Source: Pseudomonas gessardii
GTDB lineage: Bacteria; Pseudomonadota; Gammaproteobacteria; Pseudomonadales; Pseudomonadaceae
Assembly: GCF_001983165.1 (NCBI RefSeq)
Contig: NZ_MNPU01000009.1
Span: 62,001-126,000, forward strand
DNA length: 64,000 nt
Direction: 5' to 3'
Part shown: positions 1 to 8,607 of the stretch, piece after piece
Numbering within the stretch: position 1 is the stretch's first letter
Layout of the letters: each line of letters begins with the position of its first letter
Notes under the pieces: model-generated
The model's database searches: none
The model's input: only the letters and a program-made list of their open reading frames with translations
Told to the model about the DNA's origin: nothing
Position numbers and translations under genes: made by a program

Positions 1-1
1 C

Positions 2-142
2 CAACGCGTTGCCCAGGCGGGGCTGGATGAGGCGCTGATCGTCGCCACCCTCGACCGCCAGGTGATACACAACGCGCAAGCGGCCAATCACTACCTGGCA
101 GACCGGCGCCCCGAGCTTTACGCAGCGCTGCATAAGCACTGA
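2..142 (+). CDS. Carbon-nitrogen hydrolase (nitrilase) family protein, C-terminal fragment
   Basis: An open frame enters from the left edge and ends in TGA at 140-142, giving 46 residues that finish in LAALHKH-like sequence (visible end YAALHKH). Pseudomonads commonly carry a carbon-nitrogen hydrolase gene just upstream of pqqF, and the tail (GLDEALIVATLDR, then NHYLADRRPELY) resembles the C-terminus of those amidohydrolases. This is identified mainly by context and by that tail; the catalytic Glu-Lys-Cys region lies outside the window, so substrate cannot be judged. It runs in the same direction as pqqF, 50 bases upstream. Confidence 0.6.
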   Translation, partial: QRVAQAGLDEALIVATLDRQVIHNAQAANHYLADRRPELYAALHKH

Positions 143-192
143 TCAGCGCGCTTTGCGCTAGCATAGGCACTTCCTACGTTCTGGAAGTGCTC

Positions 193-2577
193 ATGCCTGT
201 GCCGGCCCACCCTCATCATTTGCAACTGACCCTGGCCAATGGCCTGCGGGTTTCCCTGCGTCATGCCCCACGTCTCAAGCGCTGTGCAGCGGCCTTGCGG
301 GTAGCGGCCGGCAGCCATGACGCGCCGTTGGCCTGGCCGGGGCTGGCACATTTTCTTGAGCACCTGCTGTTTCTCGGCACCGAGGCTTTTCCTGCAACGG
401 ACGGTTTGATGGCCTACGTGCAGCGCCACGGTGGGCAGGTCAACGCCAGCACGCGCGAACGCACCACCGACTTCTTCTTTGAAGTGCCCACCCCCGTGTT
501 TGGCGACGCGCTACAGCGCCTGGGCGATATGCTTGCTCATCCGCGCCTGGCCATGGACGAGCAACTGCGCGAGCGTGAGGTGTTACAAGCAGAGTTTATC
601 GCCTGGTCCCAGGATGCCGAGGCACAGCATCAGGTGGCGATCCTCCAAGGCCTCGCTGCCGGGCATCCGTTGCGGGGGTTTCATGCGGGCAATCGTGACA
701 GCCTGCCGGTGCCACGGGAGAACTTCCAACAAGGGCTGCGAGGGTTCTATCAGGACTTCTATCAAAGCGGGCAAATGACCTTGAGCCTTGCCGGCCCCCA
801 GTCGCTGCAAGAGCTGCAAGCCTTGGCCCAGCACTTTGCCGATAGCCTGCGGGCAGGCCCGCGACGCCCGCAGCAGGCACCGCCGGCATTGATGGGCGAC
901 GATAACCATCGCTATCCATACCTCCATAAGCAGCAACTGCATCACCTCATTGCCTGCAACGCGCCCCGCGAAGCCCTGGAGTTCCTCTGCACCTGGCTGA
1001 ATGCCACGGCCCCCGGTGGTTTGCTCGCCGAGTTGCAAGCACGGGGCTGGGCAAGCGCGCTGCACGCCAGGGTGCTGTACCTGTTCGCCGGGCAGGCGCT
1101 GCTGGATATCGGATTCACCCTGCAACCCCAGGGTTCGCAGCAGCCCCAAGCAATCGAAGGGCTCTTAAATGACTGGTTGCGCTTTTTCGCCGACAGCGAC
1201 TGGACTGGGCTGCGCGAAGAGTATGCCCTGCTGATCGAGCGCCAGCGGCAAATCAGTGGCGCCTTGACCCTGGCCCGCCAGGACAGTGAAAACCTCGCAA
1301 CGCAGGTGTCCGAGCCGCATTGCCAAGCCCTCAAGAGCCTGCTGAACACGCTGCAATCGGCGCCCGCACAACAGGCCTGGCAACTGCCGCCGGGTAATCC
1401 ATTCCTGCAACAAGCCCCCCAGAAACAGCGCCCCGGACTGATTCGCGGCCAGACCAGCGCCCATCGCGGCTTGCGGACCTTTGCCCAGGATCGCTCCCGT
1501 GGCCGGCGCGAACTGCCAGGCCTGTCGTTCAGCCAAGCCTTGCCCGCCGATAGCGACGAAGGCGCCCTTTACCTACGCTGGCAACTGAACTCGCCCGCGC
1601 CTTGCCTGGGCAACCCCCTGCAAGCGCTGCGGACCAACGCCCGTCAGGCCGGCGTGGAATTATCCTTTGAAGCCGCAGGCAATGACTGGCTGCTGAAAAT
1701 GAGCGGGCTGCATGAACCGATGCCCGCCATCGTCGAGCAACTGGCACGCGACCTGGCCCAACCCGACCTTTGGCAACAGGCGCCCAGCAGTCCGCCGCCA
1801 CAGATGGCCATTCGCGAGTTGCTCAAGGCATTGCCAACCTGCATGGCCGACACCGGGCGCAGCGCGGATGTCAACGCGTCACCCGATCTCTGGGCCACCG
1901 CCCGCTGGCAAGGCCTGGGCATGGGCCTGCCGGCGGCGTGCGAAATGGCGATCAACAATGCGGCGGCACGTCTGCCCGGACAATGTGCCGAGAGTGGACA
2001 TAAAACCCAGCCCATCAACGGCCAGCATCGCTGGCAAACCGTAGCAACCGACGGCAACGAAGCCGCCTTGCTGCTGTTTTGCCCGGCACCGAGCCAGTCC
2101 CTCGCCGACGAGGCCGACTGGCGATTGCTCGCACACCTGGCCCAGACCCCGTTTTACCAGCGCCTACGCGTCGAGTTACAACTGGGCTACGCCGTATTCA
2201 GCGGTATCCGACAACTCAATGGGCAAACCGGCCTGCTGTTTGGCGTGCAGTCGCCCAATGTGGCGCTTGCGGGGCTGCTCGACCCTATCCAGGCCTTTCT
2301 CAAGCAACTGCCCGCCTTGATCAAGGGCAGCGAAGACCTGGGCAACACGCCCCTGGCCCAGCAGTTTTCGCCACAGACACTGCCCACCTCCCAAGCCGCC
2401 GAACTGCTCTGGCAGGCGCACTTGGCCGGGCATGGCGCAGACTATCTTGAGCCACTGCAACAGTTGATCCAGACCCGCACACGCCAGCACCTGATCGATG
2501 CGGCGCAGCGCCTCAACCAGGCCGCTGGCGGCTGGCAATGCCTGGCCAATGGCGCAGCAGTGGGCGCTTTCCAGTAA
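193..2577 (+). CDS. pqqF: PqqF, M16-family zinc metalloprotease of PQQ biosynthesis
   Basis: 794 residues. PqqF is the peptidase implicated in releasing the cross-linked Glu-Tyr unit from PqqA. The N-terminal M16 domain has the inverted zinc motif HxxEH as HFLEH at residues 53-57, preceded by the family-typical ANGLRVSL strand. The length fits the long Pseudomonas PqqF type with an active N-terminal half and a degenerate C-terminal half. I chose the ATG at 193 because GGAAG lies 5 bases upstream; an in-frame GTG at 187 has no such spacing. It is first in the pqqF-A-B-C-D-E order but is separated from pqqA by 168 bases containing a hairpin, so pqqA probably has its own promoter. No partner peptidase gene (pqqG-type) is present nearby. 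Confidence 0.95.
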   Translation: MPVPAHPHHLQLTLANGLRVSLRHAPRLKRCAAALRVAAGSHDAPLAWPGLAHFLEHLLFLGTEAFPATDGLMAYVQRHGGQVNASTRERTTDFFFEVPTPVFGDALQRLGDMLAHPRLAMDEQLREREVLQAEFIAWSQDAEAQHQVAILQGLAAGHPLRGFHAGNRDSLPVPRENFQQGLRGFYQDFYQSGQMTLSLAGPQSLQELQALAQHFADSLRAGPRRPQQAPPALMGDDNHRYPYLHKQQLHHLIACNAPREALEFLCTWLNATAPGGLLAELQARGWASALHARVLYLFAGQALLDIGFTLQPQGSQQPQAIEGLLNDWLRFFADSDWTGLREEYALLIERQRQISGALTLARQDSENLATQVSEPHCQALKSLLNTLQSAPAQQAWQLPPGNPFLQQAPQKQRPGLIRGQTSAHRGLRTFAQDRSRGRRELPGLSFSQALPADSDEGALYLRWQLNSPAPCLGNPLQALRTNARQAGVELSFEAAGNDWLLKMSGLHEPMPAIVEQLARDLAQPDLWQQAPSSPPPQMAIRELLKALPTCMADTGRSADVNASPDLWATARWQGLGMGLPAACEMAINNAAARLPGQCAESGHKTQPINGQHRWQTVATDGNEAALLLFCPAPSQSLADEADWRLLAHLAQTPFYQRLRVELQLGYAVFSGIRQLNGQTGLLFGVQSPNVALAGLLDPIQAFLKQLPALIKGSEDLGNTPLAQQFSPQTLPTSQAAELLWQAHLAGHGADYLEPLQQLIQTRTRQHLIDAAQRLNQAAGGWQCLANGAAVGAFQ

Positions 2578-2673
2578 GACAGCGTTGATCGTTGCCGATG
2601 TTGCAACAGGCTTTTTCCACCAAGACAGCGCTAGCTTGAGGAGAAATGCGTAATATTGCGCCACACATCTGAA

Positions 2674-2691
2674 CATCTCCGCCTGGAGATG
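2674..2691 (+). other. Hairpin in the pqqF-pqqA gap
   Basis: CATCTCC (2674-2680) and GGAGATG (2685-2691) form a perfect 7-bp stem with a GCCT tetraloop. No T-tract follows, so it is not a classical terminator. It sits 55 bases before the pqqA start and may be an RNA processing or stability element in the leader, or an operator; the sequence does not decide. Confidence 0.4.
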
Positions 2692-2745
2692 GACTATATG
2701 TATTACTTGGTAGTAATCGCCCCATCCCTTAGTAGGAGTATGAAT

Positions 2746-2820
2746 ATGACGTGGTCCAAACCTGCTTACACTGATCTGCGTATCGGTTTTGAAGTCACCA
2801 TGTACTTCGCCAGCCGCTGA
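2746..2820 (+). CDS. pqqA: PqqA, ribosomal precursor peptide of PQQ
   Basis: A 24-residue peptide beginning [16 protein letters not shown]. It is the substrate from which PQQ is built: the conserved glutamate and tyrosine spaced as E-V-T-M-Y (E16 and Y20) are the residues joined by PqqE and then trimmed. The ATG at 2746 is preferred over the in-frame ATG at 2740 because the AGGAG at 2734-2738 is 7 bases from the former and 1 base from the latter. It is followed by a terminator-like hairpin before pqqB, the usual arrangement giving excess precursor transcript over the enzyme genes. Confidence 0.98.
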   Translation: MTWSKPAYTDLRIGFEVTMYFASR

Positions 2821-2842
2821 TTGCTTTTGTATTGCAATGCAA

Positions 2843-2872
2843 CGCCTCGGCTCGCCGGGGCGTTTTTATTTT
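2843..2872 (+). terminator. pqqA-pqqB intergenic terminator/attenuator
   Basis: Bases 2843-2849 pair with 2856-2862 (one T-G pair) around a 6-base loop, and the stem can extend by A-T pairs into the following TTTTTATTTT. It lies 23 bases after the pqqA stop and 24 bases before the pqqB start. Partial read-through would make pqqA mRNA much more abundant than pqqBCDE mRNA. Confidence 0.8.
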
Positions 2873-2895
2873 GAGTCTTGTGTGAAGGAGCGGCG

Positions 2896-3807
2896 ATGCT
2901 TGTCCAGATTCTAGGTTCGGCGGCCGGTGGTGGTTTCCCGCAGTGGAACTGCAACTGCGTGAACTGCGCCGGTTTTCGCGATGGCAGCCTGCGGGCCCAG
3001 GCCCGCACCCAATCGTCCATCGCCCTCTCCGATGATGGCGTGAACTGGGTGCTGTGCAACGCCTCGCCGGATATCCGCGCGCAACTGCAAAGTTTTGCAC
3101 CGATGCAACCCGGCCGCGCACTGCGCGATAGCGGGATCAGCGCAATCATCTTGATGGACAGCCAGATCGACCACACCACCGGCCTGCTCAGCTTGCGCGA
3201 AGGCTGCCCGCACCAGGTATGGTGCACCGATATGGTCCATGAAGACCTGAGCACCGGTTTCCCGCTGTTCACCATGCTGACCCACTGGAATGGCGGCCTG
3301 GATTGGCAGCGCATCGAGCTGGATACCAGCTTCACCATTCCCGCCTGCCCCAACCTGCGCTTCACCCCGCTGCCCCTGCGCAGTGCCGCGCCACCCTACT
3401 CGCCCCATCGGTTCGACCCGCACCCCGGTGACAATATCGGCCTGATCGTCGAAGACCTGCGCACCGGCGGCAAACTGTTCTACGCCCCCGGCCTGGGCAA
3501 GGTGGACGCGCCGCTGTTGGAAGTCATGGCCGGCAGCGACTGCCTGCTGGTGGACGGCACGATGTGGGATGACGATGAAATGCAGCGCCGTGGCGTCGGC
3601 ACCCGCACCGGCCGCGAAATGGGCCACCTGGCACAGAACGGCCCCGGCGGCATGCTGGAAGTGCTGGAGCAACTGCCCCGGCAGCGCAAAGTGCTTATCC
3701 ACATCAACAACACCAACCCGATCCTCGACGAAGACTCCGCCGAGCGCGCCGAGTTGGCGCGGCGCAATGTAGAAGTAGCCTACGACGGCATGAGCATTGA
3801 ACTGTAG
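2896..3807 (+). CDS. pqqB: PqqB, metallo-beta-lactamase-fold protein of PQQ biosynthesis
   Basis: 303 residues starting [19 protein letters not shown]. PqqB belongs to the metallo-beta-lactamase fold and has been proposed to hydroxylate the tyrosine moiety of the PqqA-derived intermediate, supplying the PqqC substrate. The N-terminus carries the clustered cysteines WNCNCVNC near residues 18-25, and SQIDHTTGL is the degenerate metal-site loop. The start at 2896 has GAAGGAG 5 bases upstream; an upstream in-frame ATG at 2878 lacks a ribosome site and falls in the terminator trailer. pqqC starts 10 bases after the stop, so the two are co-translated in the operon. Confidence 0.97.
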   Translation: MLVQILGSAAGGGFPQWNCNCVNCAGFRDGSLRAQARTQSSIALSDDGVNWVLCNASPDIRAQLQSFAPMQPGRALRDSGISAIILMDSQIDHTTGLLSLREGCPHQVWCTDMVHEDLSTGFPLFTMLTHWNGGLDWQRIELDTSFTIPACPNLRFTPLPLRSAAPPYSPHRFDPHPGDNIGLIVEDLRTGGKLFYAPGLGKVDAPLLEVMAGSDCLLVDGTMWDDDEMQRRGVGTRTGREMGHLAQNGPGGMLEVLEQLPRQRKVLIHINNTNPILDEDSAERAELARRNVEVAYDGMSIEL

Positions 3808-3817
3808 GAGAGCCCCA

Positions 3818-4570
3818 ATGACCGATACACCGCTGAGCCCCGCCGACTTTGAACAGGCCTTGCGGGCCAAGGGCGCCTTCTACCATATCCATCACCCCTA
3901 CCACGTGGCGATGTATGACGGCCGGGCCACCCGCGAGCAGATCCAGGGCTGGGTCGCCAACCGCTTCTACTACCAGGTGAACATTCCGCTGAAGGACGCC
4001 GCGATCCTGGCCAACTGCCCGGACCGGGAAATCCGCCGCGAGTGGATCCAGCGCCTGCTCGACCATGACGGCGCCCCCGGCGAAGACGGCGGCATCGAAG
4101 CCTGGCTGCGCCTGGGCCAGGCCGTGGGCCTGGACCCGGATCAACTGCGCTCCCAGGAACTGGTGCTGCCCGGCGTGCGGTTTGCCGTCGATGCCTACGT
4201 CAATTTCGCCCGCCGGGCCAGTTGGCAGGAAGCCGCCAGCAGCTCACTGACTGAGCTGTTCGCCCCGCAGATCCACCAATCGCGCCTCGACAGCTGGCCC
4301 CAGCATTACCCGTGGATCGACCCCGCCGGCTACGAGTATTTCCGCACCCGCCTGGGCCAGGCCCGGCGTGATGTCGAGCACGGGCTGGCGATCACCTTGG
4401 CGCACTACACCACCCGCGCCGGCCAGGAGCGGATGCTGGAGATTCTCCAGTTCAAACTGGACATCCTGTGGAGCATGCTCGATGCCATGAGCATGGCCTA
4501 CGAACTGAACCGCCCGCCTTATCACAGCGTGACCGCGCAGCGGGTCTGGCATAAAGGGATCACCCTATGA
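3818..4570 (+). CDS. pqqC: PqqC, pyrroloquinoline-quinone synthase
   Basis: 250 residues of the all-helical TENA/PqqC fold. PqqC catalyses the cofactorless final ring closure and eight-electron oxidation of the intermediate AHQQ to PQQ. Family-typical histidine and tyrosine-rich active-site segments are visible ([14 protein letters not shown] near residue 23 and [13 protein letters not shown] near residue 50). The ATG at 3818 follows TAGGAG at a spacing of 7 bases, whereas the in-frame ATG at 3797 lies inside pqqB. The stop codon overlaps the pqqD start (ATGA), indicating translational coupling. Confidence 0.98.
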   Translation: MTDTPLSPADFEQALRAKGAFYHIHHPYHVAMYDGRATREQIQGWVANRFYYQVNIPLKDAAILANCPDREIRREWIQRLLDHDGAPGEDGGIEAWLRLGQAVGLDPDQLRSQELVLPGVRFAVDAYVNFARRASWQEAASSSLTELFAPQIHQSRLDSWPQHYPWIDPAGYEYFRTRLGQARRDVEHGLAITLAHYTTRAGQERMLEILQFKLDILWSMLDAMSMAYELNRPPYHSVTAQRVWHKGITL

Positions 4571-4842
4571 GTTTCGATCGCAGCAAAAAACCGACATGGC
4601 GCCAGGGCTATCGCTACCAGTACGAGCCGGCGCAAAAGGGCCACGTGCTGCTGTACCCCGAAGGCATGATCAAGCTCAACGACAGTGCCGCATTGATTGG
4701 TGGCTTGATCGACGGTGAGCGCAGTGTGGCGGCGATCATTGGCGAGCTGGAGCGGCAATTCCCCGGCGTGCCCGAACTCGGGGAAGACATCGAGCAATTC
4801 ATGGAGGTCGCACGTGCACAGCACTGGATCGAACTTGCCTGA
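4567..4842 (+). CDS. pqqD: PqqD, PqqA-binding chaperone
   Basis: 91 residues. PqqD is the small winged-helix RiPP recognition element that binds PqqA and presents it to the radical SAM enzyme PqqE. The sequence has the family pattern RWQ-like start ([14 protein letters not shown]), a central [13 protein letters not shown] segment and a helical C-terminus [15 protein letters not shown]. It overlaps pqqC by 4 bases at its start and pqqE by 29 bases at its end, which fits the PqqD-PqqE complex being made in stoichiometric amounts. Confidence 0.97.
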   Translation: MSFDRSKKPTWRQGYRYQYEPAQKGHVLLYPEGMIKLNDSAALIGGLIDGERSVAAIIGELERQFPGVPELGEDIEQFMEVARAQHWIELA

Positions 4843-5965
4843 CAAGCCCGAGATTGGCCTGCCGCTATGGTTGCTCGCCGAGCTGACCTACCGCTGCCCG
4901 CTGCAGTGCCCGTATTGCTCCAACCCGCTGGACTTCGCCGAACAAGGCAAGGAGTTGAGCACCGAACAGTGGATCAAGGTGTTTCGCGAGGCCCGGGAGA
5001 TGGGTGCAGCACAACTGGGCTTTTCCGGCGGTGAGCCGCTGGTGCGCCAGGACCTTGCCGAGCTGATCAGTGAAGCCCGCAAGCTGGGGTTCTATACCAA
5101 CCTGATCACCTCCGGCATCGGCCTGACCGAGCAGAAGATCAGCGATTTCAAGAAAGCTGGCCTGGACCATATCCAGATCAGCTTCCAGGCCAGCGACGAA
5201 CAGGTGAACAACCTGCTGGCCGGCTCCAAAAAAGCCTTCGCGCAGAAGCTGGAAATGGCCCGGGCGGTCAAAGCCCATGGCTATCCGATGGTGCTGAACT
5301 TCGTCACTCATCGACACAATATCGACAAGATCGACCGCATCATCGAGCTGTGTATCGCCCTGGAAGCAGACTTTGTCGAGCTCGCCACCTGCCAGTTCTA
5401 TGGCTGGGCCCAGCTCAACCGCGTCGGCCTGCTACCCACCCAGGCACAACTGACCCGCGCCGAGCGCATCACCAACGAATACCGCGCCAAGCTGCAAGCC
5501 GAAGGCCACCCCTGCAAGCTGATCTTTGTCACACCGGACTACTACGAGGAACGCCCGAAGGCCTGTATGAATGGCTGGGGCAGTATCTTTCTGACAGTCA
5601 CACCAGACGGCACCGCCCTACCTTGTCACGGCGCCCGACAGATGCCGGTGCAGTTTCCCAATGTGCGCGACCACAGCATGCAGCACATCTGGTACGACTC
5701 GTTTGGCTTCAACCGCTTTCGCGGCTACGACTGGATGCCCGAGCCGTGCCGCTCGTGCGACGAGAAAGAAAAGGACTTCGGCGGCTGCCGCTGCCAGGCC
5801 TTCATGCTGACCGGCGACGCCAGCAACGCCGACCCGGTGTGCAGCAAATCCGCCGATCACGGCATCATCCTCAATGCCCGGCTCGAAGCCGAGCACGCCA
5901 CACAGACCATCGAGCAACTGGCCTTTCGCAATGAGCGCAACTCGCGGCTGATCGCCAAAGGCTGA
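4814..5965 (+). CDS. pqqE: PqqE, radical SAM / SPASM PqqA cross-linking enzyme
   Basis: 383 residues from a GTG start with GGAGG 6 bases upstream inside pqqD. PqqE forms the carbon-carbon bond between the Glu and Tyr of PqqA. The radical SAM cluster motif CPLQCPYC is near residue 29; the SPASM region with auxiliary iron-sulfur ligands is visible in the last third as [25 protein letters not shown] and a final VCSKS. Length matches Pseudomonas PqqE. The gene ends the operon; a Pmp3-type gene on the other strand ends 5 bases away, and no clear terminator separates them. Confidence 0.97.
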   Translation: MHSTGSNLPDKPEIGLPLWLLAELTYRCPLQCPYCSNPLDFAEQGKELSTEQWIKVFREAREMGAAQLGFSGGEPLVRQDLAELISEARKLGFYTNLITSGIGLTEQKISDFKKAGLDHIQISFQASDEQVNNLLAGSKKAFAQKLEMARAVKAHGYPMVLNFVTHRHNIDKIDRIIELCIALEADFVELATCQFYGWAQLNRVGLLPTQAQLTRAERITNEYRAKLQAEGHPCKLIFVTPDYYEERPKACMNGWGSIFLTVTPDGTALPCHGARQMPVQFPNVRDHSMQHIWYDSFGFNRFRGYDWMPEPCRSCDEKEKDFGGCRCQAFMLTGDASNADPVCSKSADHGIILNARLEAEHATQTIEQLAFRNERNSRLIAKG

Positions 5966-5969
5966 CGGA

Positions 5970-6128
5970 TCAGCGCTTGGCGATGATGTACACCGCATGC
6001 ACGATGCCCGGGATGTAGCCACACAGGGTCAACAGGAGATTCAGCCAGAACGCGCCGGCGAAGCCCACTTGCAGGAACACACCCAATGGCGGGACCAGGA
6101 TGGCGATGATGATACGAATGAAGTCCAT
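5970..6128 (-). CDS. YqaE/Pmp3-family small membrane proteolipid
   Basis: 52 residues: MDFIRIIIAILVPPLGVF at the N-terminus, then QVGFAGAFWLNLLLT and CGYIPGIVHAVYIIAKR. This is the full Pmp3/UPF0057 signature: two membrane helices with a PPLGV bend and the GYIPG turn. In other organisms such proteolipids affect membrane potential and salt stress. The gene is convergent with pqqE, the stops being 5 bases apart. The role in this organism is unknown. Confidence 0.92.
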   Translation of the reverse strand: MDFIRIIIAILVPPLGVFLQVGFAGAFWLNLLLTLCGYIPGIVHAVYIIAKR

Positions 6129-6225
6129 GGGTCAGCTCCAAAAAATCGGCTCGTGTGAGCCGTACAGCTAATCGACCCTGGCCGCGCGTGAGGGTTCAGT
6201 GGAATCTGGCACCGGGCCATCCTCC

Positions 6226-6546
6226 TCAGGCGAGGATCTCCAACCCGTGCTTTTGCACGATGCTCAGCAACTTGAGCGCCATGCCGCTGGGCTGCTTCTC
6301 GCCGGATTCCCATTGCTTGACTGTCGAGGCGCTGGTGTTCAGGTAGCGGGCGAACACTGGCTGGCTGACATGGCTACGTTCGCGCAGCTGCTTGATCTGG
6401 GCGGCAGGTATCTGCGCCGGCACAGGCGCAATGCATAGCTCATCGAACTCCCGAAGGGTGGTCTTGCTGATGGCACCGATCGAATGCAGCGCGCTGGCCG
6501 ATTGGTGAATGGATTCCAGCGCTTCACTTTCATATTTTTTGCTCAT
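6226..6546 (-). CDS. HTH antitoxin/regulator of a RelE-type toxin-antitoxin pair
   Basis: 106 residues. The C-terminal half is a Cro/C1-type helix-turn-helix: IKQLRERSHVSQPVFARYL followed by STVKQWESGEKQPSGMALKLL. The N-terminal half would be the toxin-binding part. Start at 6546 (MSKKYESEAL) chosen because the in-frame codon upstream lies within the toxin gene; the overlap with the toxin is 17 bases. Order toxin-then-antitoxin is the HigBA arrangement. Expected roles are neutralising the toxin and autoregulating the operon; that is inferred from the family. Confidence 0.85.
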   Translation of the reverse strand: MSKKYESEALESIHQSASALHSIGAISKTTLREFDELCIAPVPAQIPAAQIKQLRERSHVSQPVFARYLNTSASTVKQWESGEKQPSGMALKLLSIVQKHGLEILA

Positions 6547-6895
6547 GATGTATCTCCACAAACTCCCTGAGATCCAGTAATTGCTGGATCTGTATTTCGT
6601 TCAAGCCTTCATAGGCCTTTGCCAATGCCCTAAACCCAGCCAATTCCTTGTGGCTGATATTGCTTTGATCTTGCTTGGCGAACAGAAACTGATAAACCCA
6701 GTAATGCCTGCCCTTTGCCAAAACGATGGAACGATGCCGGTTGTGATTGAGGCGTTTCTTCCAGACGCCACCGCCCAAGTTATCCGCTTGGCCCCTGAGC
6801 ATTTCGCCAAATGCCTCTCCCAACTCCGAATCGCAGATCCAGGCTTTGCTGGCGGCATCAGCAAAATGCCGGCTTTTGAACAGTCTGAGCTTCAT
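6530..6895 (-). CDS. RelE/HigB-family toxin (PF06296-like)
   Basis: 121 residues. The arrangement LRLFKSRHFADAA, then NLGGGVWKKRL, RSIVLAKGRHYWVYQFLFAK and NISHKELAGFRALA is typical of the RelE-like toxins paired with HTH antitoxins in HigBA order. Such proteins cleave ribosome-bound mRNA. The ATG at 6895 follows GAAGGGATGCCT; translation further upstream would need an AT-rich region without a Shine-Dalgarno site. Base composition is lower in GC than neighbouring genes, consistent with a mobile accessory module dropped between conserved core genes. Confidence 0.82.
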   Translation of the reverse strand: MKLRLFKSRHFADAASKAWICDSELGEAFGEMLRGQADNLGGGVWKKRLNHNRHRSIVLAKGRHYWVYQFLFAKQDQSNISHKELAGFRALAKAYEGLNEIQIQQLLDLREFVEIHHEQKI

Positions 6896-7055
6896 AGGCA
6901 TCCCTTCCCCATAAACATACCACTCAGTGGTAGATATTAGAAATAGGGCACACACAAAAATCTCTGCACCCTACCGGCACTCCCTGCCGGCGCCCGCTAA
7001 AAAGCCATTTTTTTCGACGGATCTCAAGCCTCCTTTTCAATCCAAAAATGACACA

Positions 7056-7095
7056 CAAAAAAACGCCCCCAGCCAAAAGAATCAGGCTGGAGGCG
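7056..7095 (-). terminator. Terminator of the aminotransferase gene
   Basis: Bases 7064-7074 pair with 7085-7095 with a single mismatch, around a 10-base A-rich loop. On the minus strand the stem is followed by a run of T (the A-run 7056-7063 on the plus strand). It lies 35 bases beyond the stop codon of the aminotransferase. Confidence 0.85.
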
Positions 7096-7129
7096 CCGCG
7101 TATACCGCGAGACGGTTCAGAAATAAGGG

Positions 7130-8401
7130 TTAAACAGCGATGCCCTTGCGGCATTGCAATTGAGCGGTGTGCACGCGGGAAAAGGCACGGGCCAGACGCA
7201 GTAGCATTTCGTCAATATTGCTCTTGCTTAACGTCAGCGCCGGGGTAAAGCGCAGGCAGTCGGGTTGGGGGGCATTAAGGATCAGGCCTTCATACAGTGC
7301 CGCCTTTACCACGGCATCCGCCGAATCATCTGACAAACTCAGGCCCCACAACAGGCCCTGGCCCCGCAGCTCGCCCTGGCCATAGCGGTGGGCAAGGCGC
7401 GCCAGGCCTTCGCCCAGGTACTGGCCGGTATCACGCACATGTTCGAGGAAGCCGTGACCCAGCACGCTATCGAGCACGGCAACGCCGGCTGCCGCCATCA
7501 GGGCATTGCCGTGATGGGTGCCTTCCAGCTCACCGAGTTCAAAGCAGCAGGCTGTGCCGCGGGCCAGCAGCGCAGCCAATGGCACTCCGCCGCCCAGGCC
7601 TTTGCCCAGGGCCACGATGTCGGCGCGCACGCCGTAGTGTTGTTCGGCTAGCAAGGTGGCGCAACGCCCCATCCCGGTCTGCACCTCGTCAAGGATCAGC
7701 AGGATGCCCAGCTCCCGACACAGCCGCTCCACGCCCTTGAGGTAATGCTCGGTGGCCGGAACCACCCCGGCGTCGCCCTGGATCGGCTCCAGCATAATCG
7801 CCACGGTTTGCGCGTCGACGGCGGCATGCAAGGCCGGCAGATCGTTGAACAGTACGTGGCAGAAGCCCGGCAGTTGCGGCTCGAAACAATTGTCACCAGA
7901 AGCCGCCCGTGTCGCCAGGCTGCGGCCGTGGCAAGCGTGGCTGGCGGTGATGATGCGATAGGCGCCGCCACGATGCCGTTGGCCCCACTTGCGCGCCAGC
8001 TTGATGGCCGCCTCGCAGGCTTCTGCCCCGCTGTTAAGCAGGTAGGCCTGGTCGCTGCCGGTGCTGTGGCACAGGCGGTCTACCAGGTTTAGTTGGCTGC
8101 GGTTGTGCAGCCCTATGCCAGGGTTGATCAGCGCCTGCGCCTGGTCGGCCAGCGCGCGCACCAGCACCGAAGGGCTGTGGCCAAGGCTGTTGGCAGCGCC
8201 GCCCTGGGTAAAGTCCAGGTAGGCACGGCCTTCGCTGTCCCACAACCAGGAACCCTGGCCACGAACGAAGACCTGAGGTGGCCGGGCCACGGTGGGCATC
8301 AGGGATTGGCTGGAAAACTCATCGCACAGCATCGGGGTTTTCGCGTCCAGGAGCAGATCATCCAAGCTCGGTGCCGGGCGGCGCAGGTTGAACAGGTTCA
8401 T
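7130..8401 (-). CDS. Class III PLP aminotransferase (acetylornithine aminotransferase-like)
   Basis: 423 residues. The fold-type I aminotransferase signatures are clear: LNSGAEACEAAIKLARKWG (substrate loop), DEVQTGMGRCATLL, and the PLP lysine in DIVALGKGLGGGVPLA. N-terminal 30 residues are an extension with MNLFNLRRPAPSLDDLL. Overall similarity is to ArgD/AstC-type N-acetylornithine or succinylornithine aminotransferases, but this gene is not next to arginine genes; it is divergent from a LysR gene, which probably regulates it. A role in amine or D-/L-lysine-type catabolism is possible. The specific substrate cannot be read from the sequence. Confidence 0.85.
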   Translation of the reverse strand: MNLFNLRRPAPSLDDLLLDAKTPMLCDEFSSQSLMPTVARPPQVFVRGQGSWLWDSEGRAYLDFTQGGAANSLGHSPSVLVRALADQAQALINPGIGLHNRSQLNLVDRLCHSTGSDQAYLLNSGAEACEAAIKLARKWGQRHRGGAYRIITASHACHGRSLATRAASGDNCFEPQLPGFCHVLFNDLPALHAAVDAQTVAIMLEPIQGDAGVVPATEHYLKGVERLCRELGILLILDEVQTGMGRCATLLAEQHYGVRADIVALGKGLGGGVPLAALLARGTACCFELGELEGTHHGNALMAAAGVAVLDSVLGHGFLEHVRDTGQYLGEGLARLAHRYGQGELRGQGLLWGLSLSDDSADAVVKAALYEGLILNAPQPDCLRFTPALTLSKSNIDEMLLRLARAFSRVHTAQLQCRKGIAV

Positions 8402-8474
8402 GCCTGCACACCCCGCAGGGTGTTGGCAACTCCGGGTTTCCGGGAGTCCGGTCTGTCGTTTTTTGCCTTGCCTA

Positions 8475-8496
8475 TGTAAACACCATCGCTGTAAAC
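8475..8496. promoter_or_regulatory. Candidate operator in the aminotransferase/LysR divergent region
   Basis: The 206-base gap between the divergent genes contains two direct copies of TGTAAAC (8475-8481 and 8490-8496), 15 bases apart start to start. LysR proteins bind extended T-N11-A type sites in just such gaps. The assignment is positional only. Confidence 0.35.
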
Positions 8497-8607
8497 GGTA
8501 TTCATCGCGCTTTCTGGCCCTGTAAGCCTTGTGAATAGGCGCTAGACTAGGCGCCTTGGGGGCGTTCAGCCATTTCGATTTTGCAGCTTTTTCGATAAGC
8601 GTTACTT

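Noticed and set aside
6530..6955. 141-residue toxin starting at 6955
   Set aside because: The extra 20 residues come from an AT-rich upstream region without a ribosome site; ATG at 6895 fits family start and spacing.
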